Origin: G965202665 sp965243835
GTDB lineage: Bacteria > Actinomycetota > Acidimicrobiia > Spongiisociales > Spongiisociaceae
DNA: 64,000 nt
Assembly: GCA_965243835.1 (NCBI GenBank)
Contig: OZ251578.1
Location: 806,001 to 870,000, forward strand
Reading direction: 5' to 3'
Made by a program: the position numbers and the translations under genes. Position 1 is the first letter of the stretch. Each line of letters starts with the position of its first letter. The notes beneath the pieces are model-generated. The model made no database searches and had not been told where the DNA came from. It saw only the letters and a list, made by a program, of their open reading frames with translations. Of the stretch, positions 54,518 through 63,377 are shown one piece after another.

Positions 54518-54987
54518 AGGCGGCCGGATTGCGCGACCTCACCTACGAGGAGTTGACCGAGCGGTTGGACGAAACCAAGCAGGACTTGTTCAACCTGCGG
54601 TTCCAGTTGGCGACCAGCCAATCCGACAACACGGCCCGCTCCGGCCAGTTGCGCCGGGAAATCGCCCGCATAAAAACGGTATTGGGCGAGTGGGATCGGG
54701 AGGGCCGCCCCCGTGGTTACGAGGATTACGAAGATTACGAGGACGAGCCGTACCAGCCCGAAGAGCCCGCCGTCGCCGAGGCCCCCTCCGCCCCCGTCGC
54801 CGAGCCGCAACCTGCGGACGAGGAAGAGGTCCGGGAGGAAGAGCCCATCGCGCCGGAAGAGCCCGTAACCGGGGAACAGGACGAACCCGTCGCGCAGGAG
54901 CCGGAGGAGCCGGAGCAACCGGAGGAGCCGGAGGACGAGGAGGCGCCCAAACGCGGGCGCCGCTGGAGTAGATGGAGCAAGAAATGA
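54514..54987 (+). CDS. rpmC: Ribosomal protein L29 (uL29) with acidic tail
   Basis: 157 residues; the L29 domain (LRDLTYEELTERLDETKQDL, FQLATSQSDNTARSGQLRRE) ends near residue 68. About 85 Glu/Pro-rich residues follow, beginning with a YEDYEDYEDE stretch and ending in basic KRGRRWSRWSKK. Normal L29 is 60-80 residues. Confidence 0.95.
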   Translation: MKAAGLRDLTYEELTERLDETKQDLFNLRFQLATSQSDNTARSGQLRREIARIKTVLGEWDREGRPRGYEDYEDYEDEPYQPEEPAVAEAPSAPVAEPQPADEEEVREEEPIAPEEPVTGEQDEPVAQEPEEPEQPEEPEDEEAPKRGRRWSRWSKK

Positions 54988-55247
54988 ACGACGCCGCCCG
55001 TCCCCGCCGCAAGACCCGCATCGGCGTGGTCACCTCCGACGCCCGCAACAAGACGGTCACCGTGCAGGTGGAGCGGGCTACCCGCCACCCCCGCTACGGC
55101 AAGATCGTACGCGCTTTTAAGAACTTTCACGCGCACGACGAGGGCAACGCGGCCCGGGTGGGGGACCGGGTGCGGATTGTGGAAACCCGCCCCCTGTCCA
55201 AGACCAAGCGCTGGCGGGTGGTGGAAATAGTGGAGCGGGCCCGATGA
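54984..55247 (+). CDS. rpsQ: Ribosomal protein S17 (uS17)
   Basis: 87 residues from ATG 54984 (MNDAARPRRKTRIGVVTSDA), overlapping rpmC by ATGA. NKTVTVQVERATRHPRYGK is conserved. Confidence 0.96.
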   Translation: MNDAARPRRKTRIGVVTSDARNKTVTVQVERATRHPRYGKIVRAFKNFHAHDEGNAARVGDRVRIVETRPLSKTKRWRVVEIVERAR

Positions 55248-55612
55248 TCGGACAGGAGTCCCGGCTCAAGGTGGCCGACAACAGCGGGGCCCGGGAGGTG
55301 CTGTGCATTCGCGTGCTGGGCGGTTCCCGCCGCCGCTACGCGCGGGTGGGGGACGTGATCGTGGCCACTGTCAAGGAAGCCTCCCCCGGTTCCAACGTGC
55401 GCAAAGGGGAGGTGGTGAAAGCGGTGGTGGTGCGCACCGCCAAGGAACAGCGCCGCCGGGACGGCACCTACATCCGGTTCGACGACAACGCCTGCGTGCT
55501 CATCAACGAGCAGCGCCTGCCGCGCGGCACCCGCATTTTCGGTCCGGTGGCCCGCGAGTTGCGCGACCGGCGTTTTATGCGCATCGTTTCCCTGGCCCCG
55601 GAGGTGCTGTGA
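55244..55612 (+). CDS. rplN: Ribosomal protein L14 (uL14)
   Basis: 122 residues, MIGQESRLKVADNSGAREV and RRDGTYIRFDDNACVLIN. First gene of the spc group, overlapping rpsQ and rplX. Confidence 0.97.
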   Translation: MIGQESRLKVADNSGAREVLCIRVLGGSRRRYARVGDVIVATVKEASPGSNVRKGEVVKAVVVRTAKEQRRRDGTYIRFDDNACVLINEQRLPRGTRIFGPVARELRDRRFMRIVSLAPEVL

Positions 55613-55917
55613 TGGCCATCAGGGAAGGCGACCGGGTGATGGTGATCACCGGCAAGGACAAGGGGCGGGACGCCCGCGTGTCGCGCGTGATCCCCGACCG
55701 GGGCCAAGTGATCGTGGAAGGGGTGAACGTGGTCAAGCGCCACCAGCGTTCCACGGGACGCACCCTGCAGGCGGGAATAATTGAGAAGAACATGCCGATT
55801 GACATTTCCAACGTGATGTTGATTTGCCCGGAATGCGGCCCGGTGCGCACCGGGGCCGGGTTTGACGAGGCGGGCGGAAAGTACCGCCGGTGCGTAAAAT
55901 GCGGTCAGGAGATCTGA
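55612..55917 (+). CDS. rplX: Ribosomal protein L24 (uL24)
   Basis: 101 residues from ATG 55612 (MAIREGDRVMVITGKDKGRD, then QRSTGRTLQAGIIEKNMPI). The C-terminal CPECGP ... CVKCG pair forms a zinc-ribbon-like motif. The longer frame from 55303 is a shadow of rplN. Confidence 0.95.
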   Translation: MAIREGDRVMVITGKDKGRDARVSRVIPDRGQVIVEGVNVVKRHQRSTGRTLQAGIIEKNMPIDISNVMLICPECGPVRTGAGFDEAGGKYRRCVKCGQEI

Positions 55918-56513
55918 TGACGGACCAGGCCGCCTCCGCCCCCGAGCGTCCGCCCGCTCCCCGCTTCAAGCGGCGCTACCGGGAGTTCGTGCACGCCCAC
56001 TTGCAGGAGAAGCTGGGTTTGGAGAACTCCATGCTGGTGCCCGACCTGGACAAGATAGTGGTCAATATGGGGGTGGGGGAGGCGGTGGCCGACGGCAAGC
56101 AGATCAAGTCCGCCATGGAAGAGCTGGCGGTGATCACCGGCCAGAAACCGCGCCTGCGCCGGGCCAAGCGCTCCATAGCCAACTTCAAGGTGCGGGCGGG
56201 CAACCCGGTGGGGGCGTCGGTTACCATGCGCGGCGATCGGGCGTGGGAGTTTTTGGATCGCCTGATTACCATTTCCATTCCCCGCATCCGCGACTTCCGG
56301 GGACTCAACCCGCGGGCCTTCGACGGGCGGGGCAACTATTCTTTCGGGGTGAGCGAGCAACTAATCTTCCCCGAAATCGATTACGACAAGGTGACGGCCG
56401 TGCGCGGCATGGACATCACCATATGCACCACCGCCGCCGACGACGAGGGGGCGGCCGCTTTGCTGGAAGCCTTCGGGTTTCCGTTCCGCGGCTCCACCCC
56501 CACCGCGGTGTAA
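55917..56513 (+). CDS. rplE: Ribosomal protein L5 (uL5)
   Basis: 198 residues from ATG 55917, with a 17-residue non-conserved N-terminal addition before FKRRYREFVHAHLQEKLG. KIVVNMGVGEAV and FDGRGNYSFGVSEQLIFPE are typical. It overlaps rplX by one base. Confidence 0.96.
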   Translation: MTDQAASAPERPPAPRFKRRYREFVHAHLQEKLGLENSMLVPDLDKIVVNMGVGEAVADGKQIKSAMEELAVITGQKPRLRRAKRSIANFKVRAGNPVGASVTMRGDRAWEFLDRLITISIPRIRDFRGLNPRAFDGRGNYSFGVSEQLIFPEIDYDKVTAVRGMDITICTTAADDEGAAALLEAFGFPFRGSTPTAV

Positions 56514-56535
56514 GCGGGCGGCGCAAAGGAGAAAA

Positions 56536-56841
56536 ATGGCTAAAAAATCAATGATCGCCAAAAACGAGCGGCGTCGGGAGACGGCGGAACGCTACCGGGA
56601 GAGGCGGGAGGAGGCCTTGGCCGTGATCAAAGACCCGGAGGCCGACTTGGAGGACAAGCGGGAGGCCTACGACCGGATCGCCAAGATGCCCCGTGACGCC
56701 AGCCCCACCCGCAGCCGCAACCGGTGCCGGGTGAGCGGCCGTCCCCGCGGGTATCTGCGTCGTTTCGGAATGTCCCGGATTGCGGTAAGGGAGCTGGCCC
56801 ACCGGGGCGAGTTGCCGGGCGTGGTCAAGTCCTCTTGGTAA
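56536..56841 (+). CDS. rpsN: Ribosomal protein S14 (uS14), long zinc-free form
   Basis: 101 residues of the long type: MAKKSMIAKNERRRET start, SPTRSRNRCRVSGRPRGYLR without the CxxC...CxxC zinc ribbon. Actinobacterial spc operons more often carry the short zinc-binding form, so this position is unusual. Confidence 0.96.
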   Translation: MAKKSMIAKNERRRETAERYRERREEALAVIKDPEADLEDKREAYDRIAKMPRDASPTRSRNRCRVSGRPRGYLRRFGMSRIAVRELAHRGELPGVVKSSW

Positions 56842-56872
56842 GCGATAGCAGGGTAGGAAGGGAAGACGACCG

Positions 56873-57274
56873 ATGATGACCGACCCCATCGCCGATATGC
56901 TCACCCGCATTCGCAACGGCAACCGGGCTTTGCACAAGGTGGTGACCATGCCCTCCTCCAAGATGAAAGAGGAAATCGCCAAACTGCTGGCTTCGGAGGG
57001 CTATGTGGATGGTTACGATGTCTCCTCCGCACCCGTGGGCAAGCAGATCAGCATCCGCCTCAAGTACGCCGGCCCCTCCGACCGGGACCCGATCTTGCGC
57101 GGCCTGCGCCGCGTTTCCACCCCCGGCCGCCGCATCTACAAAGGGGCCGACGAACTGCCCCGCTCCCGGGGCGGCCTGGGCACGATCGTGGTGTCCACCT
57201 CCCGCGGTTTAATGGCCGACCGGGAGGCCCGCCGCCGCCGGTTGGGAGGCGAGATTGTCTGCGAAGTGTGGTGA
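56873..57274 (+). CDS. rpsH: Ribosomal protein S8 (uS8)
   Basis: 133 residues beginning MMTDPIADMLTRIRNGNRA; the second ATG (56876) is an alternative start. Ends STSRGLMADREARRRRLGGE plus a short IVCEVW, complete. Confidence 0.96.
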   Translation: MMTDPIADMLTRIRNGNRALHKVVTMPSSKMKEEIAKLLASEGYVDGYDVSSAPVGKQISIRLKYAGPSDRDPILRGLRRVSTPGRRIYKGADELPRSRGGLGTIVVSTSRGLMADREARRRRLGGEIVCEVW

Positions 57275-57290
57275 AAGGCGGGAGCGGTAG

Positions 57291-57848
57291 ATGAGCAGGA
57301 TCGGACGACTTCCCATTCCCATCCCGGGCGGGGTGGAAGTGAATGTGCGCCGGGGCGCGGCCCGCCGTCCGCAGGTTACCGTAACCGGCCCGATGGGGGT
57401 TTTGGAACGCACCTTCGGGGAGCGGGTGGAGGTGACCGTGCGGGACGGCCAGTGCCTGGTGTCCCGCGTGGACGATGAAGCCCCCTCCCGGGCCCATCAC
57501 GGCCTGACCCGGGCCCTGCTTAACAATATGATCATCGGCGTCTCCCGGGGTTACAGCAAGACGTTGAAGATCGTGGGGGTAGGTTACCGGGCGGCCGCCA
57601 AGGGCGGCGGATTGGATATTCAGATCGGTTTCAGCCACAATGTGGACGTAGCGGGCGTGGCGGGGGTGGAGTTCGAGGTCCCCGATCCCGTCACCATCAT
57701 CGTGAAAGGCATCGACAAGGAGTTGGTGGGCCAGGTGGCCGCCGACATTCGCAAAATCCGCCCCCCCGAACCATACAAGGGCAAGGGCATTCGTTACGAG
57801 AACGAGTACGTGCGCCGCAAAGGCGGCAAGACGGGAGTGACCTCCTAA
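57291..57848 (+). CDS. rplF: Ribosomal protein L6 (uL6)
   Basis: 185 residues, MSRIGRLPIPIPGGVEV and the C-terminal PEPYKGKGIRYENEYVRRKG. It overlaps rplR by one base. Confidence 0.97.
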   Translation: MSRIGRLPIPIPGGVEVNVRRGAARRPQVTVTGPMGVLERTFGERVEVTVRDGQCLVSRVDDEAPSRAHHGLTRALLNNMIIGVSRGYSKTLKIVGVGYRAAAKGGGLDIQIGFSHNVDVAGVAGVEFEVPDPVTIIVKGIDKELVGQVAADIRKIRPPEPYKGKGIRYENEYVRRKGGKTGVTS

Positions 57849-58216
57849 TGAGCAGAATACAATCCTCCCGCCTGCGCCGCCAGGGCCGGATGCGCCGTCA
57901 CCGGCGGGTGCGCAAGAACCTGTCGGGCTCCCCGCACCGCCCCCGGCTGGCCGTGTTCCGCAGCAACCGGTACATTTACGCCCAAGTGATCGACGACGAG
58001 GCCGGGGCTACTTTGGTCGCCGCCTCCTCCCAAGAGCGGGAGTTGCGGGAGCGCACCCTGACCGTGGACACCGCCGCCGCCGTGGGCAAGTTGCTCGCGG
58101 AGCGGGCCCGTTCCGCCGGGGTGGAGCGGGTGGTGTTCGACCGGGGCGGTTACGCCTATCATGGCCGGGTGCGAGCCTTGGCCCAAGCAGCCCGGGAGGC
58201 CGGCCTTGACTTCTAG
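57848..58216 (+). CDS. rplR: Ribosomal protein L18 (uL18)
   Basis: 122 residues, 5S rRNA-binding. RMRRHRRVRKNLSG, RPRLAVFRSNRYIYAQVIDD and FDRGGYAYHGRVRALA are conserved. The rpsE start lies within its last codons. Confidence 0.96.
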   Translation: MSRIQSSRLRRQGRMRRHRRVRKNLSGSPHRPRLAVFRSNRYIYAQVIDDEAGATLVAASSQERELRERTLTVDTAAAVGKLLAERARSAGVERVVFDRGGYAYHGRVRALAQAAREAGLDF

Positions 58217-58760
58217 AAGAGATTCCGGGCCCGGCGCCCCGTACGACGAGCGGGTGGTGCAGATCAACCGGGTGGCCAAAGTGGTGAAAGGCGGACGCCG
58301 GTTTTCGTTCACGGCCTTGGTGGTGGTGGGCGACGGCGAAGGCCGGGTGGGGGTCGGCTACGGCAAAGCCAAGGAGGTGCCCTCCGCCATCCAGAAGGGC
58401 ATCGAGGCGGCCCGCCGCTCCATGTTCACCATTCCGATGGCGGGGACCACCATCATCCACGAGGTAATAGGACGGCAGGGGGCGTCGCGGGTGTTGCTGA
58501 AACCCGCCTCCCCCGGAACCGGGGTGATCGCCGGGGCGGCGGTGCGCCAGATCCTGGAGGCGGCCGGGGTGCGGGACGCCCTGGGCAAATCGCTGGGTTC
58601 GCCCACCCACCTGAATGTGGCCAAGGCCGCCGTCAACGCCCTGCGTTCCCAGATGCGACCGGAGGAGGTGGCGGCCGCCCGGGGCAAAACTCCCGAAGAG
58701 GTCACCCCTCCCGCCCTGCTGGCCGCCTATCGTTCGGCCGAGATGGCCCGGGCCGACTGA
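58206..58760 (+). CDS. rpsE: Ribosomal protein S5 (uS5)
   Basis: 184 residues from TTG 58206, chosen because GGGAGG is 6 bases upstream and the next residues (TSRRDSGPG) lead directly to the conserved VVQINRVAKVVKGGRRFSF. It overlaps rplR by 11 bases. The frame opening at 58161 would overlap 56 bases. S5 helps decoding fidelity. Confidence 0.93.
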   Translation: MTSRRDSGPGAPYDERVVQINRVAKVVKGGRRFSFTALVVVGDGEGRVGVGYGKAKEVPSAIQKGIEAARRSMFTIPMAGTTIIHEVIGRQGASRVLLKPASPGTGVIAGAAVRQILEAAGVRDALGKSLGSPTHLNVAKAAVNALRSQMRPEEVAAARGKTPEEVTPPALLAAYRSAEMARAD

Positions 58761-58774
58761 GCGGAGCGTTTCCG

Positions 58775-58984
58775 ATGTCCTCCTCGTCCCCTCCCGCCCG
58801 GTTGCGCATCACCTTGCGCCGCAGCCTGATCGGGCAAAAGCCCAAGACCCGGGCCACGGCGCGCGGCTTGGGCCTGCGCCGCATTGATTCCAGCGTGGAG
58901 CATGCCGACACTCCCGACATTCGGGGGATGGTGCGGCGGGTGGTCCACCTGGTGGACGTGGAAGAAATTTCGGGGACGGGGTGA
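58775..58984 (+). CDS. rpmD: Ribosomal protein L30 (uL30)
   Basis: 69 residues, LRITLRRSLIGQKPKTRATA and DTPDIRGMVRRVVHLV. It overlaps rplO by four bases. Confidence 0.94.
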   Translation: MSSSSPPARLRITLRRSLIGQKPKTRATARGLGLRRIDSSVEHADTPDIRGMVRRVVHLVDVEEISGTG

Positions 58985-59565
58985 AAGAGGTTTCCGTGCC
59001 GGATCAAGAAACCGCCGCTCCCGATACCGCCCCGGAGTCCGTTGTTCCAGACGCCGTTGCCCCGGAGGACGCCGTTGCGGAGGCCGCCGCGCCGGAGGAG
59101 GCCGCTTCCGCCGGGCGCGGAAACCGGGTGAAACTCCATCACCTGCGCCCCGCTCCCGGAGCCCGGAGCCGCAAGATCCGGGTGGGCCGGGGCGAGTCGG
59201 GCCGCCGCGGCAAAACCGCGGGCCGGGGCACCAAGGGCCGCCTGGCCCGGGGGTCCATGCGCCCCGGATTCGAGGGGGGGCAGACCCCGCTCCAGTCCCG
59301 CATTCCCCACCTGCGGGGTTTCAAGCCGCCGCACCGGGAGGAATTCACGGTGGTGAACGTGGACGAGTTGGGCGTTTTCGACGGCGGGGATTCGGTTACG
59401 GTGGAGGATCTGCGCGGCCGGGGCCTGGTGCGCAAACGGGGCAAGGTGAAAGTGCTGGGCCGGGGCGGGTTGGATAAAGCCCTCCTGGTGCAGGCCCACG
59501 CCTTCAGCTCCGCGGCCCGGACCAAGATCGAGGCGGCGGGCGGCCAATGCGAAGTGGTGGAATGA
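58981..59565 (+). CDS. rplO: Ribosomal protein L15 (uL15) with acidic N-terminal extension
   Basis: 194 residues from GTG 58981, or 189 from GTG 58996, which has AAAGAGG at 5 bases and may be the true start. About 45 Ala/Glu/Pro-rich residues precede the normal beginning VKLHHLRPAPGARSRKIRVG. The rest (GESGRRGKTAGRGTKG, GGQTPLQSRIPHLRGF) is canonical. Confidence 0.95.
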   Translation: MKEVSVPDQETAAPDTAPESVVPDAVAPEDAVAEAAAPEEAASAGRGNRVKLHHLRPAPGARSRKIRVGRGESGRRGKTAGRGTKGRLARGSMRPGFEGGQTPLQSRIPHLRGFKPPHREEFTVVNVDELGVFDGGDSVTVEDLRGRGLVRKRGKVKVLGRGGLDKALLVQAHAFSSAARTKIEAAGGQCEVVE

Positions 59566-59599
59566 GCGGGCGGAGACGCCCGGGCCCGGAGAGTGCGGA

Positions 59600-60922
59600 A
59601 TGCTGAGCGTTTACCGCTACATGTTCCAGATCCCCGATTTGCGGGGCAAGATTTTCTTCACCCTGGCCATCTTCGCCGTGTACCGCTTCGGGGCGGCGGT
59701 GCCGGTGCCGGGGGTGGAACTGGACCGCATCGAACTGCTGGCCGGCCAGACCCAGGGGGGCGCCTTGGGCCTGCTCAACCTGTTTTCCGGCAACGCCTTG
59801 GAGAACCTGTCGGTGTTCAGCCTGGGGGTGATCCCCTACATCACCGCCTCCATCATCATGCAGTTGTTGACGGTGGTCATCCCCAAACTGCAGAAACTGC
59901 AGGAGGAGGGCCAGTCGGGCCGGGAGATAATCACCAAATGGACCCGGATCGTGACCGTGGTGCTGGCCCTGCTCCAGTCCACCGGCCTCACCTTTTTGTT
60001 CAGCCGGGAGACCAGTTTCACCGGCAACGTAGTGGTCATCCCCGACTACACCCCCACCCGGGTGATGATCATGGTGATCACGATGACGGCGGGCACCGCC
60101 TTCGTAATGTGGCTGGGCGAGCTGATCACCCAGCGGGGGGTGGGAAACGGGATGTCGCTTCTGATTTTCATCAGCATCGTGGCCGCCCTTCCCAGCCAGT
60201 TCTCCCTGATTTGGCAGTACACGGTTCCCAACGGCCGGACGGTGATCTTCGTGCTCATCCTGGTCTTGTTCTTGGCGATGACGGTGGGGATCATTTACGT
60301 GGAGCAGGGACAGCGACGAATACCCATCCAGTTCGCCAAACGCATCCGCGGGCGGCGGGTGATGGGCGGCCAAAGCACCTACATCCCCCTCAAAATCAAC
60401 ATGGCGGGGGTGATCCCGGTGATTTTCGCCACCTCCATCTTGTTCTTCCCGGTAATACTCTCCACCTCCTTGCCCGCCGCGGGCGGTTTTTTCGTCGGAA
60501 TGCGCGACTTCGTCAACCGGCATCTTTCCCCGTCCGGCTACGAAACCGGGGCCACCAGCTGGATATACATCGGGGTGCTGTTCTTCCTGATCGTGTTCTT
60601 CACCTACTTCTACACCTCCATCCAGTTCGATCCGGTGCGGCAGTCGGAGATGATCCAGCGCCAAGGCGGGTTCATTCCCGGCCAGCGCCCCGGCCAGCAG
60701 ACTTCCCGCTACCTGTCCCGCATCCTGTACCGCATCACCCTCCCCGGTTCCATTTTCCTGGGGATCATTTCCATTTTGCCCGCCATCGCCTCCGCTATTT
60801 GGGAGATCCCGGTCGGGTTCTCCGGGGTGTCCATCTTGATCGTGGTGGGCGTGGCCCTGGAGACCATGAAACAGATCGAGAGCCAGATCACCATGCGCAA
60901 CTACGAGGGGTTTTTGACGTGA
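59600..60922 (+). CDS. secY: Preprotein translocase subunit SecY
   Basis: 440-residue, ten-helix channel of the Sec translocon. FSGNALENLSVFSLGVIPYI, QRGVGNGMSLLIF and the plug-adjacent RFGAAVPVPGVELDRI are visible. Last gene of the spc group; adk follows 10 bases later. Confidence 0.97.
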   Translation: MLSVYRYMFQIPDLRGKIFFTLAIFAVYRFGAAVPVPGVELDRIELLAGQTQGGALGLLNLFSGNALENLSVFSLGVIPYITASIIMQLLTVVIPKLQKLQEEGQSGREIITKWTRIVTVVLALLQSTGLTFLFSRETSFTGNVVVIPDYTPTRVMIMVITMTAGTAFVMWLGELITQRGVGNGMSLLIFISIVAALPSQFSLIWQYTVPNGRTVIFVLILVLFLAMTVGIIYVEQGQRRIPIQFAKRIRGRRVMGGQSTYIPLKINMAGVIPVIFATSILFFPVILSTSLPAAGGFFVGMRDFVNRHLSPSGYETGATSWIYIGVLFFLIVFFTYFYTSIQFDPVRQSEMIQRQGGFIPGQRPGQQTSRYLSRILYRITLPGSIFLGIISILPAIASAIWEIPVGFSGVSILIVVGVALETMKQIESQITMRNYEGFLT

Positions 60923-60932
60923 GGACCCCCGG

Positions 60933-61478
60933 ATGAGGCTGGTGTTTTTAGGGGCCCCGGGAGCGGGCAAGGGCACCCAGGCGGTGCGGGTTGCGCAAGC
61001 CTTGGGCGCGCCCCACATTTCCACCGGGGACATTTTCCGCCAAAACATGGCCGACGGCACCCCCATCGGCCGGCGGGTGCGGGAAATCGTGGAGGGGGGC
61101 GGTCTGGTCCCCGACGAGATCACCACGCAACTGGTGTCGGAGCGCCTGGCCGCTCCCGACGCCCGCGCCGGGTTCATACTGGACGGGTTCCCCCGCACCT
61201 TGGGCCAGGCCCGGGCCTTGGACGAGATGCTGGGGGAGGAGGGGTTGCGGGCGGTGGTGACCCTGGAGGTGCCCGCCGCGGAGTTGGTGCGGCGCATGCT
61301 GGAACGGGGCCGGGCCGACGATACCGAGGCCTCCATCCGCCGCCGCCTGGAAGTCTACGCAGCCTCGACCGAGCCCTTGCTCGACTATTACCGGGACCGC
61401 GGACTGTTGCTGGAGGCGTCGGGGACGGGCGGGGTGGAGGAGATCACCGCCCGCATCCTGGCGGGCCTCGGCGACTGA
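60933..61478 (+). CDS. adk: Adenylate kinase (short form)
   Basis: 181 residues with P-loop GAPGAGKGTQAV and LDGFPRTLGQARAL. The LID is the short actinobacterial version without a zinc ribbon (ERGRADDTEASIRRRLEVY). It balances AMP, ADP and ATP. Confidence 0.97.
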   Translation: MRLVFLGAPGAGKGTQAVRVAQALGAPHISTGDIFRQNMADGTPIGRRVREIVEGGGLVPDEITTQLVSERLAAPDARAGFILDGFPRTLGQARALDEMLGEEGLRAVVTLEVPAAELVRRMLERGRADDTEASIRRRLEVYAASTEPLLDYYRDRGLLLEASGTGGVEEITARILAGLGD

Positions 61479-61506
61479 GCGGGCCCGTCCCGGGGGTGCC
61501 CGCCCG

Positions 61507-62280
61507 ATGATCACCATCAAAAACACCTCCCAGTTCGCCAAGATGGCTACGGCCGGGGCGTGTGTGGCCGCGGTGCATGAGGCGGTGGTGGAAGCAGCCG
61601 GGGAGGGGGTGAGCCTGGAGTTTCTGGACGAGGTGGCGGCCAAGGTGATCGACTCCCGCGGGTGCCGGCCCTCTTTTTTGGGTTACCGGGGGTTTCCCGC
61701 CCACATCTGCACGTCCCCCAACGAGGTGGTGGTGCACGGCATCCCCAACGGTTACCGGTTGGCCGAAGGCGACCTGCTGTCCATCGACGCCGGGGCCGTA
61801 TACGAGGGCTATCACGGGGATGCGGCCATCACCTTCGGAATCGGGAAAATAACCCCGGAGGCGGAACGGTTGCTGGAATACACCAACCGGGCCCTATGGG
61901 CGGGGATCGATCAGACGGTCCCCGGGGCCCGCACCGGGGACATCGGGCATGCGGTGGAGACGGTGGCCAAAGCGCAGGGTTACGGGGTGGTGCGCAACTA
62001 CGTGGGACACGGGATCGGACGCAATATGCACGAAAGCCCCCAGGTCCCCAACTACGGACCCCCCGGCAAAGGAGTCCGTCTCAAAACCGGGATGGCGATT
62101 TGCATTGAGCCGATGTTCAATCTGGGCTCGGGGAAGACCGTGGTGCGGGAAGACGGCTGGACGGTGGCCACCATCGACTCCCATCTGTCCGCCCATTTCG
62201 AGCACACGGTGGCCCTCACCCCGGACGGTCCGCAGGTGCTCACCGTCAGCGATTTGCTTTCCGCCCGCCCCGATGGTTAG
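61507..62280 (+). CDS. map: Methionine aminopeptidase, type I
   Basis: 257 residues. The metal ligands appear in LLSIDAGAVYEGYHGDAAITF (two Asp), GHGIGRNMHESP (His), IEPMF (Glu) and FEHTVA (Glu). It removes the initiator Met. The infA gene that usually follows is absent. Confidence 0.96.
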   Translation: MITIKNTSQFAKMATAGACVAAVHEAVVEAAGEGVSLEFLDEVAAKVIDSRGCRPSFLGYRGFPAHICTSPNEVVVHGIPNGYRLAEGDLLSIDAGAVYEGYHGDAAITFGIGKITPEAERLLEYTNRALWAGIDQTVPGARTGDIGHAVETVAKAQGYGVVRNYVGHGIGRNMHESPQVPNYGPPGKGVRLKTGMAICIEPMFNLGSGKTVVREDGWTVATIDSHLSAHFEHTVALTPDGPQVLTVSDLLSARPDG

Positions 62281-62283
62281 AAT
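62253..62283 (+). promoter_or_regulatory. Possible promoter for rpmJ-rpsM group
   Basis: TTGCTT (62253-62258) and TAGAAT (62278-62283) at a 19-base spacing at the end of map. The 163-base gap after map (62281-62443) holds no gene. Weak match. Confidence 0.35.
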
Positions 62284-62443
62284 ATCCGTTCCGGTCGCGG
62301 GACCCGCCCGGCGGGTTGTTCCGCGCCCGGAGCGTTGCGCGTCATCACCGGCTTCCGTTCCGGCGGGGGCTTGGTCGCGCCGCGCATGCGACAGCCGCCC
62401 GCAACCAAAACCAGCAAACCGATCCAGCAACCAAGACGGGGAA

Positions 62444-62557
62444 ATGAAAGTCAAGCCATCCGCCAAGAAGATGTGCGATAACTGCCGCATCATCCGCCGC
62501 CGGCGGCGGGTGTGGGTGGTGTGCTCCAATCCCCGTCACAAGCAACGCCAGGGCTGA
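62444..62557 (+). CDS. rpmJ: Ribosomal protein L36 (bL36), zinc-binding form
   Basis: 37 residues, MKVKPSAKKMCDNCRIIRRR then VCSNPRHKQRQG. The CxxC...C....H ligands are intact. Confidence 0.95.
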   Translation: MKVKPSAKKMCDNCRIIRRRRRVWVVCSNPRHKQRQG

Positions 62558-62600
62558 GCCGCCCCGACCGCGCAAGAAATCCAGGAGGCCGGTAAACAAT

Positions 62601-62981
62601 ATGGCACGTATCGCAGGAGTCGACCTTCCCCGCCAAAAGCGGCTGGAGATCGGCTTGACCTACATTTACGGGATCGGGCTGTCCACTTCCCGCACCCTCT
62701 GTTCCGAGTTGCGCATCAACCCGGACACCAAGGTGTCCCAGCTGTCGGACGAGGAGGTGGCCGCCATCCGCTCCTACATCCAGGGCAGCCTGCGGGTGGA
62801 AGGCGATCTGCGCCGGGTCGTCAACCAGAACATCAAGCGCAAAATGGAAATCGGGTGCTACCAGGGACTGCGCCACCGGCGGGGCCTGCCGGTGCGGGGA
62901 CAGCGCACCCACACCAACGCCCGCACCCGCAAGGGCAAGCGGATCGCCATCGCGGGCAAGAAAAAGGTGGTGAAGAAGTAA
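62601..62981 (+). CDS. rpsM: Ribosomal protein S13 (uS13)
   Basis: 126 residues, MARIAGVDLPRQKRLEIGLT and RGLPVRGQRTHTNARTRKG. AGGAGG precedes the ATG. It overlaps rpsK by one base. Confidence 0.97.
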   Translation: MARIAGVDLPRQKRLEIGLTYIYGIGLSTSRTLCSELRINPDTKVSQLSDEEVAAIRSYIQGSLRVEGDLRRVVNQNIKRKMEIGCYQGLRHRRGLPVRGQRTHTNARTRKGKRIAIAGKKKVVKK

Positions 62982-63364
62982 TGGCCCGCAAACGAACCCG
63001 CCGCCGGGAGCGCCGCAACCTCACGCACGGCTCCGCCCACATCAAGGCCAGTTTCAACAACACCATCATCACTATCACCGACGTCAGCGGCAACACGGTG
63101 GCTTGGACTTCGGGCGGTTCGGTGGGTTTCAAAGGTTCCCGCAAGTCCACCCCCTATGCGGCCCAGGTAGCGGCCGAGGAGGCCGTCCGCCGGGCCAACG
63201 AACACGGCATCCGCAAACTGGAGGTGATCGTCAGCGGCGCCGGGACCGGCAAGGACACCGCGGTGCGCACCTTGCAGAACCTGGGGATGGAGGTGTCGCA
63301 AATCCGGGACGTGACCCCGCTTCCCCACAACGGTTGCCGCCCCAAAAAGCGGCGCCGGGGTTAG
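62981..63364 (+). CDS. rpsK: Ribosomal protein S11 (uS11)
   Basis: 127 residues from ATG 62981. GSAHIKASFNNTIITITDVS and VTPLPHNGCRPKKRRR are typical. The frame opening at 62855 is a shadow of rpsM. Confidence 0.97.
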   Translation: MARKRTRRRERRNLTHGSAHIKASFNNTIITITDVSGNTVAWTSGGSVGFKGSRKSTPYAAQVAAEEAVRRANEHGIRKLEVIVSGAGTGKDTAVRTLQNLGMEVSQIRDVTPLPHNGCRPKKRRRG

Positions 63365-63377
63365 GAGAACGCAGGTT

